From an uncultured Opitutia bacterium (GTDB taxonomy: Bacteria; Verrucomicrobiota; Verrucomicrobiia; Opitutales; Opitutaceae), in the NCBI GenBank assembly GCA_903855985.1, contig CAIOAO010000019.1, positions 1 through 43,872 of the forward strand: a stretch of DNA of 43,872 nt. Direction: 5' to 3'. The position numbers were made by a program, and so were the translations under genes. Shown piece after piece: positions 26,981 to 34,633 of this stretch (within the stretch, counting starts at the first letter, position 1; each line of letters opens with the position of its first letter). The notes below the pieces were generated by a model. It was given only the letters and a program-made list of their open reading frames with translations, was not told the DNA's origin and ran no database searches.

Positions 26981-27488
26981 GGCAGTCGGCCGCGGTCAGG
27001 GCGTCGCGCAGCGCCGCCAGCGCGTAGCGGTAACGCGAAGCGGCGGTGTTGGGCGGGATGCCGAGTTGCGCGGCAATTTGTTCAAAGGTGAGTTCGCCCC
27101 AGATCTTGAGCACGAGCACCTCGCGCTGTTCCTCCGGGAGGTCGCGGAGCGCCGTCTCGATGTCAGCGCGACGGTCATCGCCCTCAAGCGGGATGTGGAA
27201 AATGGGCTCGATGCTCTCCAGGCCGCCATCGGCGCGGACTTCGCGGGCGGTGCGGCGCGAGTTGCGGCGGGCAAGATCGGTGGCGGCCCGGCGCACGGAC
27301 GTGTACAAGAGCGCCTGGGGTTCCCCGCCCAGCTGGCGCTGATTCCGCCAGAACCGGACGAAGGCTTCCTGCACCACGTCCTCGGCATCCGCGAGCGACC
27401 GCGTCCACTGCCGCGCGCAAAGCAGCAGTTTCGGGCCGTAGTGCTGAAACCAGTCTCGCCAGGATTCATCGTCAGGAATGTCCGCCAT
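26973..27488 (-). CDS. ECF-type RNA polymerase sigma factor
   Basis: The 171-residue protein has a sigma-2 region with QWTRSLADAEDVVQEAFVRF (core binding and -10 recognition) and a sigma-4 region with LPEEQREVLVLKIWGELTFE and GIPPNTAASRYRYALAALRDAL (the -35-binding HTH). There is no sigma-1.1 or sigma-3 region, as expected for ECF. The start at 27488 gives MADIPDDESWRDWFQ; an upstream in-frame ATG at 27524 is also possible. It heads the sigma/anti-sigma/PDZ operon. Confidence 0.9.
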   Translation of the reverse strand: MADIPDDESWRDWFQHYGPKLLLCARQWTRSLADAEDVVQEAFVRFWRNQRQLGGEPQALLYTSVRRAATDLARRNSRRTAREVRADGGLESIEPIFHIPLEGDDRRADIETALRDLPEEQREVLVLKIWGELTFEQIAAQLGIPPNTAASRYRYALAALRDALTAADCHG

Positions 27489-27581
27489 GCTTTCGTTTGA
27501 GGGGGCTTTCCTGAAAAGCGTCATCGGGGCAGAAGTTTGTCTACCTTCAGCCCAAATAGTTTCCCCAGCCACGCAAATGGG

Positions 27582-27610
27582 CAAAAAAAAGACCCGGATT
27601 ACTCCGGGTC
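27582..27610 (-). terminator. Intrinsic terminator after the 61-residue membrane gene
   Basis: On the minus strand, GACCCGG (27610-27604) pairs with CCGGGTC (27597-27591), followed by TTTTTTTT (27590-27583). The 7-bp stem with a 6-nt loop and a long T run is a classic terminator. It follows the small membrane gene and separates it from the ECF sigma factor gene. Confidence 0.88.
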
Positions 27611-27634
27611 TCGCACAACAAAACTTGGCCGGGC

Positions 27635-27820
27635 TTACCGCCCAGTCAGCTTCTTCCAGGTGATGCGGTATTCAGCCGCAGCCATGGCAAGGAGCATCAG
27701 GACGACGCCAAAGCCGACCAGGGAGTCCACGTTGATCGCGGGGTGAGCACGGGAAAGCAGATAAACAGCGGCGCCAGTGAGGCTTAGGGTGACCGCCAAG
27801 GCGGTGTATTCGTTCTTCAT
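27635..27820 (-). CDS. Small two-helix membrane protein, unrecognised
   Basis: I do not recognise this 61-residue protein. Two hydrophobic helices (about 6-24 and 32-50) are separated by a short polar loop, and the C-terminus is basic (YRITWKKLTGR). It is divergent from the OxyR-like regulator, sharing the 113-bp intergenic region that carries an OxyR-type operator. It ends in a strong terminator, so it is a single-gene transcript. A role in the same response as the regulator is plausible but unproven. Confidence 0.7.
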   Translation of the reverse strand: MKNEYTALAVTLSLTGAAVYLLSRAHPAINVDSLVGFGVVLMLLAMAAAEYRITWKKLTGR

Positions 27821-27878
27821 GGTAATGATTCTTTCTTAGGTTTGCCGACCCATCTCGGGTCAACGCCGGCATTGTACC

Positions 27879-27935
27879 TCAACTCTTCAATAGTTGAAAT
27901 AATCGCTAACTATCGTATCTATAGATTTAGGCTAT
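27879..27935 (+). promoter_or_regulatory. OxyR-type operator (four tetranucleotides) and upstream inverted repeat
   Basis: At 27899-27935 the sequence reads ATAA-N7-CTAT-N7-ATAG-N7-CTAT, matching 15 of 16 tetranucleotide positions of the known OxyR consensus ATAG-N7-CTAT-N7-ATAG-N7-CTAT; only the fourth base differs (A instead of G). The last CTAT spans the ATG of the LysR gene (27934), so binding would overlap the start and suggests autorepression. Upstream, TCAACT (27879-27884) and AGTTGA (27892-27897) form a perfect inverted repeat. The matching bases are seen directly; binding is inferred. Confidence 0.65.
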
Positions 27936-28836
27936 GGAACTACACCAATTGCGTTACATGGTAGCGGTGGCGGAAACGGGTAACTTCACCCGGGCTTCCG
28001 AACGGTCGCACATAACGCAACCCTCTCTCAGCCAGCAGATTTTGAATCTGGAGAAAGAGGTCGGCCACAAGCTGTTCCACCGGCTGGGTCGCAAGGCGGT
28101 CCTGACCGAGGCAGGTGCGACGTTCCTCGAGCGCGCCCGGCGGATTCTCTTCGAGGTCGAAAACGCTGCCAAGGAGCTGAAGGACAGCCCGTCGCTTGAC
28201 CGCGTGATCACCGTCGGGGCCGTGCCCACGGTGGCCCCTTATCTCCTGGCCCCGCTGATCGAGCGCTGCCGGGTGACGCATCCCAATCTCACGGTGCACA
28301 TGCGCGAGGATTTCCGCAGCGACCTCACCCGCGCCGTCCTGGAGGGTGATCTCGACCTCGCCGTCGTCACTCTGCCCGTCAAGGACCACCGGCTGTCCAT
28401 CGAGCCGTTGCTCACCGAACCCTTGTTGCTAGTCGTCAGCCGCAGCCACCCGCTCGCCGGCCGTTCCCAGGTCACCGCCAACGACCTCGCGGAGGAGACC
28501 TTTGTGACCATGGGTGACTCCAGCACGTTGGCCGCCCAGATCCGGAGCTTCTGCGGCGACCATAATTTTGTCCCCAGGATCGGCTACCGCTGCGCCCAGG
28601 TGGCGACGCTGAAGCTCTTCGTCGCCATGGGCGCGGGCATTTCCATCCTGCCCCAGGTGGCGCAACTGCCCGAGGACCGGGGCACCCTCACCTATCTCCG
28701 CCTCACCGGCAGCGCCCCCACCCGTGAAATCGCCGTCATCCGCCACCTCCAGCGTTACCAGAGCCGGGGCGCCGAGCAGTTCCTCGCCCTGCTCCGCGAG
28801 CAGGGCCGCGTGAGCGCGAGCCCCTTCGCATCCTGA
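27934..28836 (+). CDS. OxyR-like LysR-family transcriptional regulator lacking the peroxidatic cysteine
   Basis: The 300-residue protein has a LysR winged HTH (1-60, MELHQLRYMVAVAETGNF) and a C-terminal substrate-binding domain. Residues 91-104 align with E. coli OxyR (VGAVPTVAPYLL versus IGLIPTVGPYLL). The segment ending SFC places C207 at the OxyR C208 (resolving) position, but the residue nine earlier is T198 where OxyR has the peroxidatic C199. Other cysteines are C112 and C220. It sits in an OxyR-type operator and precedes an MFS transporter by 41 bp. It may sense something other than peroxide. Confidence 0.9.
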   Translation: MELHQLRYMVAVAETGNFTRASERSHITQPSLSQQILNLEKEVGHKLFHRLGRKAVLTEAGATFLERARRILFEVENAAKELKDSPSLDRVITVGAVPTVAPYLLAPLIERCRVTHPNLTVHMREDFRSDLTRAVLEGDLDLAVVTLPVKDHRLSIEPLLTEPLLLVVSRSHPLAGRSQVTANDLAEETFVTMGDSSTLAAQIRSFCGDHNFVPRIGYRCAQVATLKLFVAMGAGISILPQVAQLPEDRGTLTYLRLTGSAPTREIAVIRHLQRYQSRGAEQFLALLREQGRVSASPFAS

Positions 28837-28877
28837 CGGTTGCTCTCCCGCCAAATAGACCAACGCTGTCCCCTTTC

Positions 28878-30158
28878 ATGCCTCCTTCCGGTCATCACCA
28901 TGCCCTTCCTCCCGGCACCGAGCGCGCCACGCTGCTCATGCTCGGGGCGGTGCAGTTCACGCACATCCTGGATTTCATGATCATGATGCCGCTGGGCGCG
29001 CAGCTGATGCGGGTGTTCAACATCACGCCGTCGCAGTTCACCCAGCTGGTCGCCTGCTATGGCCTGGCGGCGGCGGTGAGCGGGTTTGTGGGCGGGTTTT
29101 TCATGGACCGCTTTGACCGCAAGCGCGCACTGCTCGTGCTCTACGCGGGCTTCGGCATCTCCACCTTCGCCTGCGGTCTCGCCCCCACCCACCACTGGCT
29201 GATGGTGGCGCGGCTGGCGGCAGGGGCCTTTGGCGGACTCGCCGGCTCCATGGTCACGGCGATGATCGGCGACATCATTCCGCCGGAACGGCGCGGCCGG
29301 GCGATGGCCGTGGTCATGGGTGCATTCCCCGTGGCCTCCGTGCTCGGGGTGCCCGTCGGGCTGGTGCTCGCCGGCAAATACGGCTGGCACGCCCCATTCT
29401 TCATGCTCGGCGCCTGCGCCGGGGCGAACCTCCTGTTCGGCTCGCTCGTGCTCCCGCATCTCCGCACCGCCGTCGCGGACCACAATCCCCGCCGCCAGAT
29501 GCGCGAGATCCTTTCCCACCGGCTGCACCTGCGGGCGTTTGCCCTCGGCGGCGTCCTCGTGATGGGCGGCGGCGTGCTCATCCCGTTCATCGCGCCTTCC
29601 TTTGTCGCCAATGTCGGGCTCAATGAAACCTTCCAGCTCCCGCTGGTGTACGTCGCCGGTGGCCTGGCCACGATGATCAGCATGCCGCTGGTCGGCTGGC
29701 TGAGCGACCGCGTGGACCGGCTGTGGCTGTTCACCTGGCTGTCCGCCGCGGCCATCGTGGTGGTGCTTGTGATTGTGCGGCTCGGCCCCTCCTCCTTCGG
29801 CTTCGCCGCGCTCATGATGGCATTGTTCATGGTCCCGATGTCGGGCCGCTTCGCCCCGGCGATGACCATGGTCACCAACGCCGTGGAGTCCCGCTACCGG
29901 GGCGGCTTCATGAGCGTCAATTCCGCCCTGCAGCAGGCCACAAGCGGACTCGCCAACGTGCTGGCCGGCTTTTTTGTCACGCGCGATCCCGCCGGCCACC
30001 TGCTCGGCTACCCCGTGCTCGGCTATGTGTCCGTGGCCTTCTTCGTGCTCGCCGTGCTCTGCGCCATTGGCCTCCGCAACGCCGCGCCGCATGTCGCCAC
30101 CCCGGCGAAAAAGGACGTGCCCCCGCCGCCGCACGTCGAGGTCGAGGCCTTCACCTGA
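28878..30158 (+). CDS. Major facilitator superfamily transporter
   Basis: The 426-residue protein has twelve predicted membrane helices. The MFS loop 2-3 motif reads GGFFMDRFDRKRALLVLYAG, and the conserved A-T-G-rich helix segments GAFGGLAGSMVTAMIG and VMGAFPVASVLGVPVGLVLA fit the DHA1/drug-H+ antiporter type. The short N-terminus begins MPPSGHHHALPPGTERATL. It follows the OxyR-like regulator by 41 bp and precedes the U32 gene by 1 bp, so the three are probably co-transcribed. The substrate is unknown; drug or metabolite export is a family-level guess. Confidence 0.9.
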   Translation: MPPSGHHHALPPGTERATLLMLGAVQFTHILDFMIMMPLGAQLMRVFNITPSQFTQLVACYGLAAAVSGFVGGFFMDRFDRKRALLVLYAGFGISTFACGLAPTHHWLMVARLAAGAFGGLAGSMVTAMIGDIIPPERRGRAMAVVMGAFPVASVLGVPVGLVLAGKYGWHAPFFMLGACAGANLLFGSLVLPHLRTAVADHNPRRQMREILSHRLHLRAFALGGVLVMGGGVLIPFIAPSFVANVGLNETFQLPLVYVAGGLATMISMPLVGWLSDRVDRLWLFTWLSAAAIVVVLVIVRLGPSSFGFAALMMALFMVPMSGRFAPAMTMVTNAVESRYRGGFMSVNSALQQATSGLANVLAGFFVTRDPAGHLLGYPVLGYVSVAFFVLAVLCAIGLRNAAPHVATPAKKDVPPPPHVEVEAFT

Positions 30159-30159
30159 C

Positions 30160-32748
30160 ATGAAACCGCCCGCCGGAGACACGCTCGCCGCCCCCGGCCC
30201 CGCGCCGGCGGAGAACCGCGCCCGGCGGCCGGAGTTGCTCGCGCCCGCGGGGGACTGGGAATGCGCGCGGGCCGCCGTCGAGAACGGCGCCGATGCGATC
30301 TACTTCGGCCTCGAGCGCTTCAACGCCCGCATGCGCGCGAAAAACTTCACCACCGCCGACCTGCCCGCGCTGATGGAATTCCTCCACCGCCGGGGCGTGA
30401 AGGGTTACGTGACGTTCAACACCCTCATCTTCCCGTCCGAGCTCGCCGATGCCGCCGACTGCCTGCGCGCGATCATCGCGGCCGGCGTGGACGCCGCGAT
30501 CGTCCAGGATATCGGCATCTGCCGGCTCATCCGTTCGATCTCACCGGATTTTCCCATCCACTGCTCCACGCAGATGACCATCACAAGCGCCGCCGGCGTG
30601 GCATTCGCCCGCGACCTCGGCGCCCAGCTCGTGGTGCTGGCCCGGGAAAACTCCCTCGCGGATATTGCAAAGATCAATGCCGCCCAGGCCGCCGCCGAGG
30701 TGCAGCTGCCGCTCGAGGTCTTCGTCCATGGCGCACTCTGCGTCGCCTATTCCGGCCAGTGTCTCACCAGCGAATCACTCGGCGGCCGTTCCGCCAACCG
30801 CGGCGAGTGCGCCCAGGCCTGCCGGCTGCCCTACGACCTCATCTCCGACGGCAAACAGGTCCCACTGGGCGACCGCCGTTATCTGCTCAGTCCCCAGGAC
30901 CTCTCGGGCCTCGATGTGTTGCCCGACCTCGTGCGCGCCGGCGTGGCCTCCCTCAAGATCGAAGGCCGCCTGAAGTCCCCCGAGTACGTCGCCAGCATCA
31001 CGCGCGTCTACCGCTCGGCCCTCGACAAGGTGATGGCGGAGATGGCGGGCGCCGCATTCCTCCCCGCCTTTGATCCCAAGTCCGCCCGCTACGAGTTGGA
31101 GATGAGTTTCTCCCGCGGGCTCTACACCGGCTGGTTCCGCGGGAACAACAACCAGGAACTCGCCCACGCCCGCTTCGGCACCAAGCGCGGGGTGTTCCTC
31201 GGCGAGGTGCTGCGCGTGGCCCACGAAAGCGTCACGCTGAAGCTCGCCGCGCCGCTCAAGCCGGGCGATGGCATCGTGTTCGACGCCGGCAAGCCCGCCG
31301 AGCGCGAGGAGGGCGGACGCGTTTACCAGGTGATGCCCGGACGCGACTCCGAGGTGACACTGCGCTTTGGCGATGGGGACATCGACTGGCGCCGCGTGGC
31401 GGCCGGCCAGCTCGTCTGGAAAACCAACGACCCCGCGCTGGACCGCGACGTGCGCACCTCGTTCGAGGGCGAACAGATTCATTTCGCCCGGCCGATCACG
31501 CTCGAGGTCCACGGCCGCGCCGGCACCCCGCTCACCCTCATCGCCAACGATCACCGCGGGCATGTCGTGAAAACCGAGTCCACGATCGCGCTCGCGCCCG
31601 CGACGAAGCAGCCGCTCTCACCCGAGCGACTGCGCGAGCAACTTGGCCGCCTCGGCGGCACGCCCTTCCAGCTCGGGGAGCTGCACTCCCACCTTGAGGG
31701 CGAAGTGATCCTGCCCGTGAGCGAGCTCAACCGCCTCCGCCGCGAATCCGCCGCTGAGCTGGAAAAACTCCGCGCCCAGCCCCTGCGATGGCAAATCACG
31801 GAGCCCAAGCTTCCCGCCTTCGCCACCACCGCCGCACCCGCCAGCACTCCGGAGCTGATCGCCGTGATCCGCCTCCTCCCGCAGCTCGACGCCGCCTGGG
31901 CCGCCGGCGCCCGCACCATCTACTGCGAGTTCGAGAACCCGAAGTTTTACCGCGACGCCGTCACCCGCTTCCGTGAACTCCAACACTCCGAAACCGATAA
32001 TGGTAAATCGAAGACAGTAAATGGCTCCTCGATTTGGGTGGCGGCGCCCAGAGTCTTCAAACCGGGTGAGGAGTGGATCCTGAAACAGGTGCGCTCGTGC
32101 GACGCCGACGGCTATCTCGTCCGCAACTACGACCACCTCGCCTTCTTCGCCGGGGATCGGCGGCGCGGGGATTTTTCCCTCAACGTCGCCAACCCGCTGA
32201 CGGCGGATTATTTCCTGCATCACCATGGCCTGGAGCGCGTGACGGCGAGCTACGACCTGAACATCGCCCAGCTCGAGTCGCTCCTGCAGACCGCACCGCC
32301 GGCCTGGTTCGACCTCACCGTGCACCAGCACATGCCGATGTTTCACATGGAGCACTGCGTGTTCTGCGCGTTTCTCTCGACCGGCAAGGACTACCGCGAC
32401 TGCGGCCGGCCGTGCGACAGCCATGTGGTCACCCTGCGCGACCGCGTCGGCGCCGAGCTGCCGCTCCGGGCCGACGCCGGCTGCCGCAACACCGTCTTCA
32501 ACAACCGCGCCCAGACCGGCGCCGAGTACATCGCCCGCCTGCTGGAGCTCGGTGCCCGCAGCTTCCGCGTGGAATTCGTCAACGAGGAGCCGGCGGAAGT
32601 CACCCGGACGCTCGAGAAATACCAGCTGCTCCTCCGCGGCGAAATCTCCGGTGCCGACCTCTGGCGCGAATTGAAACTGCTCCACCAGCTCGGCGTGACC
32701 CGCGGCCAGATGGAAACCGCCCCGCAGGTCATCCACCGGAAGCAGTAG
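30160..32748 (+). CDS. U32-family (RlhA/PrtC-like) protein, long form with extra C-terminal domain
   Basis: The 862-residue protein begins after a short Ala/Pro-rich leader with ELLAPAGDWECARAAVENGA and has the U32 signature with clustered cysteines: FVHGALCVAYSGQCLTSESL followed by RGECAQACRLPYDL. Later, HMEHCVFCAFLSTGKDYRDC and CRNTVFNNRAQTGAEY form a second cysteine-containing region, as in long DUF3656-type members. RlhA-type proteins modify 23S rRNA by cytidine hydroxylation; others act in tRNA hydroxylation. The ATG at 30160 lies 1 bp after the MFS stop. An in-frame AT-rich insertion (about 31990-32036) interrupts the protein. Confidence 0.88.
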   Translation: MKPPAGDTLAAPGPAPAENRARRPELLAPAGDWECARAAVENGADAIYFGLERFNARMRAKNFTTADLPALMEFLHRRGVKGYVTFNTLIFPSELADAADCLRAIIAAGVDAAIVQDIGICRLIRSISPDFPIHCSTQMTITSAAGVAFARDLGAQLVVLARENSLADIAKINAAQAAAEVQLPLEVFVHGALCVAYSGQCLTSESLGGRSANRGECAQACRLPYDLISDGKQVPLGDRRYLLSPQDLSGLDVLPDLVRAGVASLKIEGRLKSPEYVASITRVYRSALDKVMAEMAGAAFLPAFDPKSARYELEMSFSRGLYTGWFRGNNNQELAHARFGTKRGVFLGEVLRVAHESVTLKLAAPLKPGDGIVFDAGKPAEREEGGRVYQVMPGRDSEVTLRFGDGDIDWRRVAAGQLVWKTNDPALDRDVRTSFEGEQIHFARPITLEVHGRAGTPLTLIANDHRGHVVKTESTIALAPATKQPLSPERLREQLGRLGGTPFQLGELHSHLEGEVILPVSELNRLRRESAAELEKLRAQPLRWQITEPKLPAFATTAAPASTPELIAVIRLLPQLDAAWAAGARTIYCEFENPKFYRDAVTRFRELQHSETDNGKSKTVNGSSIWVAAPRVFKPGEEWILKQVRSCDADGYLVRNYDHLAFFAGDRRRGDFSLNVANPLTADYFLHHHGLERVTASYDLNIAQLESLLQTAPPAWFDLTVHQHMPMFHMEHCVFCAFLSTGKDYRDCGRPCDSHVVTLRDRVGAELPLRADAGCRNTVFNNRAQTGAEYIARLLELGARSFRVEFVNEEPAEVTRTLEKYQLLLRGEISGADLWRELKLLHQLGVTRGQMETAPQVIHRKQ
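31990..32036 (+). repeat. AT-rich palindromic in-frame insertion inside the U32 gene
   Basis: Within otherwise very GC-rich coding sequence, this segment is clearly AT-rich. AAATCGA (32005-32011) and TCGATTT (32029-32035) form a 7-bp inverted repeat with a 17-nt loop. It encodes a polar stretch (SETDNGKSKTVNGSS) without disturbing the frame. It resembles a small palindromic insertion element. Confidence 0.5.
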
Positions 32749-33090
32749 GAATAGGGTTTGTCACACAAAGCGCAAAGAGGAGGCACCGAGAGCATCGAGG
32801 ATGAATGCCGCTTGGGCTGAGGGATCCTGATATTAATCCGCTGGCCGATCAGATCATCGGTGCGGCAATTGAGGCGCATCGCGAACTTGGACCGGGACTA
32901 TGGGCCTCCGCTTTTCAGAGGGCCCTGGCCCACGAAACGCGGTAGCATTCCGTCCCGCTTAAGGTGCAGGGGCCTCCCGGCCCGGGTCTGCGCCTAGCGC
33001 AGGCGTCGTCGGCTGCATTCACCTAATATGCAGGCGGGGACGCGTGCGCTGCCGTTCTGAGCCCGGGCTGCGAGGCTCGGGCCCCTTTCT
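32749..33090. other. Intergenic region with a decayed GxxExxY-family remnant and hairpins
   Basis: This gap holds no intact gene. It contains the GxxExxY remnant listed separately, a purine-rich stretch at 32765-32800, a perfect 6-bp hairpin (CTGCGC 32988-32993 with GCGCAG 32997-33002), and a GC-rich hairpin at about 33061-33083 followed by CCCCTTTCTTC, which may weakly terminate the upstream U32 transcript. Nothing else was recognised. Confidence 0.5.
32805..32945 (+). pseudogene. GxxExxY (PDDEXK_3-type) protein remnant, truncated
   Basis: An ATG at 32805 opens 46 codons ending in TAG at 32943-32945. The product reads NPLADQIIGAAIEAHRELGP then GLWASAFQRALAHETR, matching the N-terminal part of GxxExxY proteins (usually about 120-130 residues), which carry a PDDEXK-like fold. 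The rest of the protein is absent, although codons just after the stop give VPLKVQG, reminiscent of the next family segment. It is therefore a degraded copy, not a functional gene. It lies between the U32 gene and the DUF3185 cluster. Confidence 0.7.
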
Positions 33091-33312
33091 TCAGCTGCGC
33101 CGTGTCAGGCTGAAGGCGCCGGCCACGATCAGGATGCCGCCGCCGACAAAATACCAGGTGGCGTTCGTCACATGCGGTTCGCCGTCGAACTTGTTGGCGA
33201 CCGTGGCGGTAGCATTGGCCACGCTGCCGGCGACCGAATTCCGGCGCGAATTGCCGAGGTAACAGACGTAGATGCCGGCGATGATGAGGACGAGGGCGAT
33301 GATCTTATTCAT
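33091..33312 (-). CDS. DUF3185-like small membrane protein
   Basis: The 73-residue protein has an N-terminal membrane helix (about 3-20, IIALVLIIAGIYVCYLG), a polar central stretch and a C-terminal helix (about 53-69, WYFVGGGILIVAGAFSLT). The start at 33312 gives MNKIIALVLIIAG. DUF3185 members have this short two-helix form. It is the last of six small membrane-protein genes on the minus strand. A second DUF3185 gene lies at the head of the same cluster. Confidence 0.8.
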   Translation of the reverse strand: MNKIIALVLIIAGIYVCYLGNSRRNSVAGSVANATATVANKFDGEPHVTNATWYFVGGGILIVAGAFSLTRRS

Positions 33313-33389
33313 GGGGAGGTGGGGTTGAGGGACCGTGGTGTGACTTTGGGCAAAGGGACGCCCGGAGGGAATGAAATATCCGGGTCGGG

Positions 33390-33713
33390 TCAGCCGGCTG
33401 GCGTACGGGCCGGGCGGTTCAAGGCCGCAAAAGCGCGGCCGGCTGTGAAAATCATCGGGGCCCAGCGCAGCAGCTTGTCGAAGAATCCCACGCGGGGAAA
33501 CAGCACGCGCTTCAACAGCAGGCCCACGGGGATGACGGCGAGTTTGGCGAGCGGGCTGATCTGCCGCCAGAACACGATGGCCCGGTCCAGCCAGGCGATC
33601 GGGCGCAGGGCGCCGGCGGCCGCGGCCACGCAGTCCTCGCGCCGCCGCGTGATGCGCCGGCGCAGGATGGCCTTGTACACGGCCAGCTCGTTCAGCTCTC
33701 CGTCCGGATACAT
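33390..33713 (-). CDS. Small protein in the YqjK position of the YqjD-YqjE cluster
   Basis: The 107-residue protein begins MYPDGELNELAVYKAILRRR, a basic helical N-terminus, followed by ALRPIAWLDRAIVFWRQISP and a weakly hydrophobic stretch (about 57-70). It occupies the position of YqjK after YqjD and YqjE in many proteobacterial stress operons, but its sequence is not clearly the E. coli YqjK. Its start overlaps the YqjE stop by 22 bp, so the genes are coupled. Function unknown. Confidence 0.65.
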   Translation of the reverse strand: MYPDGELNELAVYKAILRRRITRRREDCVAAAAGALRPIAWLDRAIVFWRQISPLAKLAVIPVGLLLKRVLFPRVGFFDKLLRWAPMIFTAGRAFAALNRPARTPAG

Positions 33714-34081
33714 GTGCGGTCGACCTTGATCTCCGCCAGCGTGGCCGCAAACGGCTTGGGCTGCCGGGCGAGATGGCGGCGGAAGGCGACGATGATCGTC
33801 ACCATTGCGCCGGAGTAGAGCAGGGTCAGCCCGCCCAGCGCGGCCAGGCGCGCACTGTCCCAGAGCAGGTAGACCAGCGTGATGCTGGCAAACGTGATCG
33901 CCATGACCCCCGTGAAGATCGCCGCACTGATCCAGATGAAGACCTTGATCAGGCGGAGCTTCTCCTCCTGGAGTTCGACCGAGATGAGCTCGATGCGATC
34001 CTCGACGGTCCCGAGCAAACCGTCCGCAAACGTACGGACCGAATGCAGGATGCCCGGCGAAGCGGAGGACGGGGACACCAT
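33692..34081 (-). CDS. YqjE-like phage-holin-family membrane protein
   Basis: The 129-residue protein has a helical N-terminus with LLGTVEDRIELISVELQEEK, two membrane helices (about 47-70 and 80-100) and a basic C-terminus. This is the holin-superfamily III / YqjE pattern. YqjE is a membrane protein of an osmotic/stress-induced operon with YqjD. It overlaps its downstream neighbour by 22 bp and lies 12 bp after the DUF883 gene. Confidence 0.78.
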   Translation of the reverse strand: MVSPSSASPGILHSVRTFADGLLGTVEDRIELISVELQEEKLRLIKVFIWISAAIFTGVMAITFASITLVYLLWDSARLAALGGLTLLYSGAMVTIIVAFRRHLARQPKPFAATLAEIKVDRTCIRTES

Positions 34082-34093
34082 GGCAGGACTCGC

Positions 34094-34408
34094 TTACTTG
34101 CTGCGGCGGCCGAGCAGCACGCCGATCAGCAGGCCGAGGCCGGCGGCCACGGCGATGGACTGGTAGGGATTCTCGCGGATGGTCTCGTCGGTGTACTTGG
34201 CCCCGGCGACGACCTTCTTTTTTGCGCCGTCATACAGGTCGGACATGTGTTCCTGCATGGCCTCATAGCGCGAACGCAGGGCGCCCATGGTGTCATCGGA
34301 AACCTCGGCGGCGGAATCGCCAATCATGCCCTCGGCCTCGGCCACCAGGGCCTTGAGTTCGGTGAGCAGTTCCTTGGGCGAGTGGGTGGCGGATTTGTTG
34401 TTTTTCAT
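34094..34408 (-). CDS. YqjD-like DUF883 protein
   Basis: The 104-residue protein is a long helix (about 10-80) ending in a C-terminal membrane segment (about 84-100, SIAVAAGLGLLIGVLLGRRSK), the DUF883/YqjD/ElaB layout. E. coli YqjD binds ribosomes and anchors them to the membrane in stationary phase. The segment ENPYQSIAVAAGLGLLIG is typical of the family. It heads the YqjD-YqjE-YqjK-like trio. Confidence 0.85.
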   Translation of the reverse strand: MKNNKSATHSPKELLTELKALVAEAEGMIGDSAAEVSDDTMGALRSRYEAMQEHMSDLYDGAKKKVVAGAKYTDETIRENPYQSIAVAAGLGLLIGVLLGRRSK

Positions 34409-34459
34409 AAGGGCTGGGATTGAGGGTTGCGGTGACTGACCCCGGAGCCGGCGGCCGGT

Positions 34460-34621
34460 TCAGGAGGAACTCCGGCCCCGGAACATCGAGGCGATGAAGA
34501 GCACGAGAAAGATCACGAAGAGGATCTTGGCGATGGTCGCGGCCGTGCCGGCGATGCCGCCGAAGCCGAGCACGCCCGCCACGATGGCGATGAGGAGAAA
34601 GGTGATCGCGTAGCTGAGCAT
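34460..34621 (-). CDS. DUF1328 small membrane protein (YtjA-like)
   Basis: This short gene encodes 53 residues. The ATG at 34621 opens [20 protein letters not shown], then [20 protein letters not shown], ending FRGRSSS. Two hydrophobic helices with the GFGGIAG motif between them are diagnostic of DUF1328 (YtjA-type). It sits between the DUF3185 gene and the DUF883 gene in the same direction. Function is unknown, with a likely envelope-stress link. Confidence 0.85.
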   Translation of the reverse strand: MLSYAITFLLIAIVAGVLGFGGIAGTAATIAKILFVIFLVLFIASMFRGRSSS

Positions 34622-34633
34622 GGCGCGGCCGGG

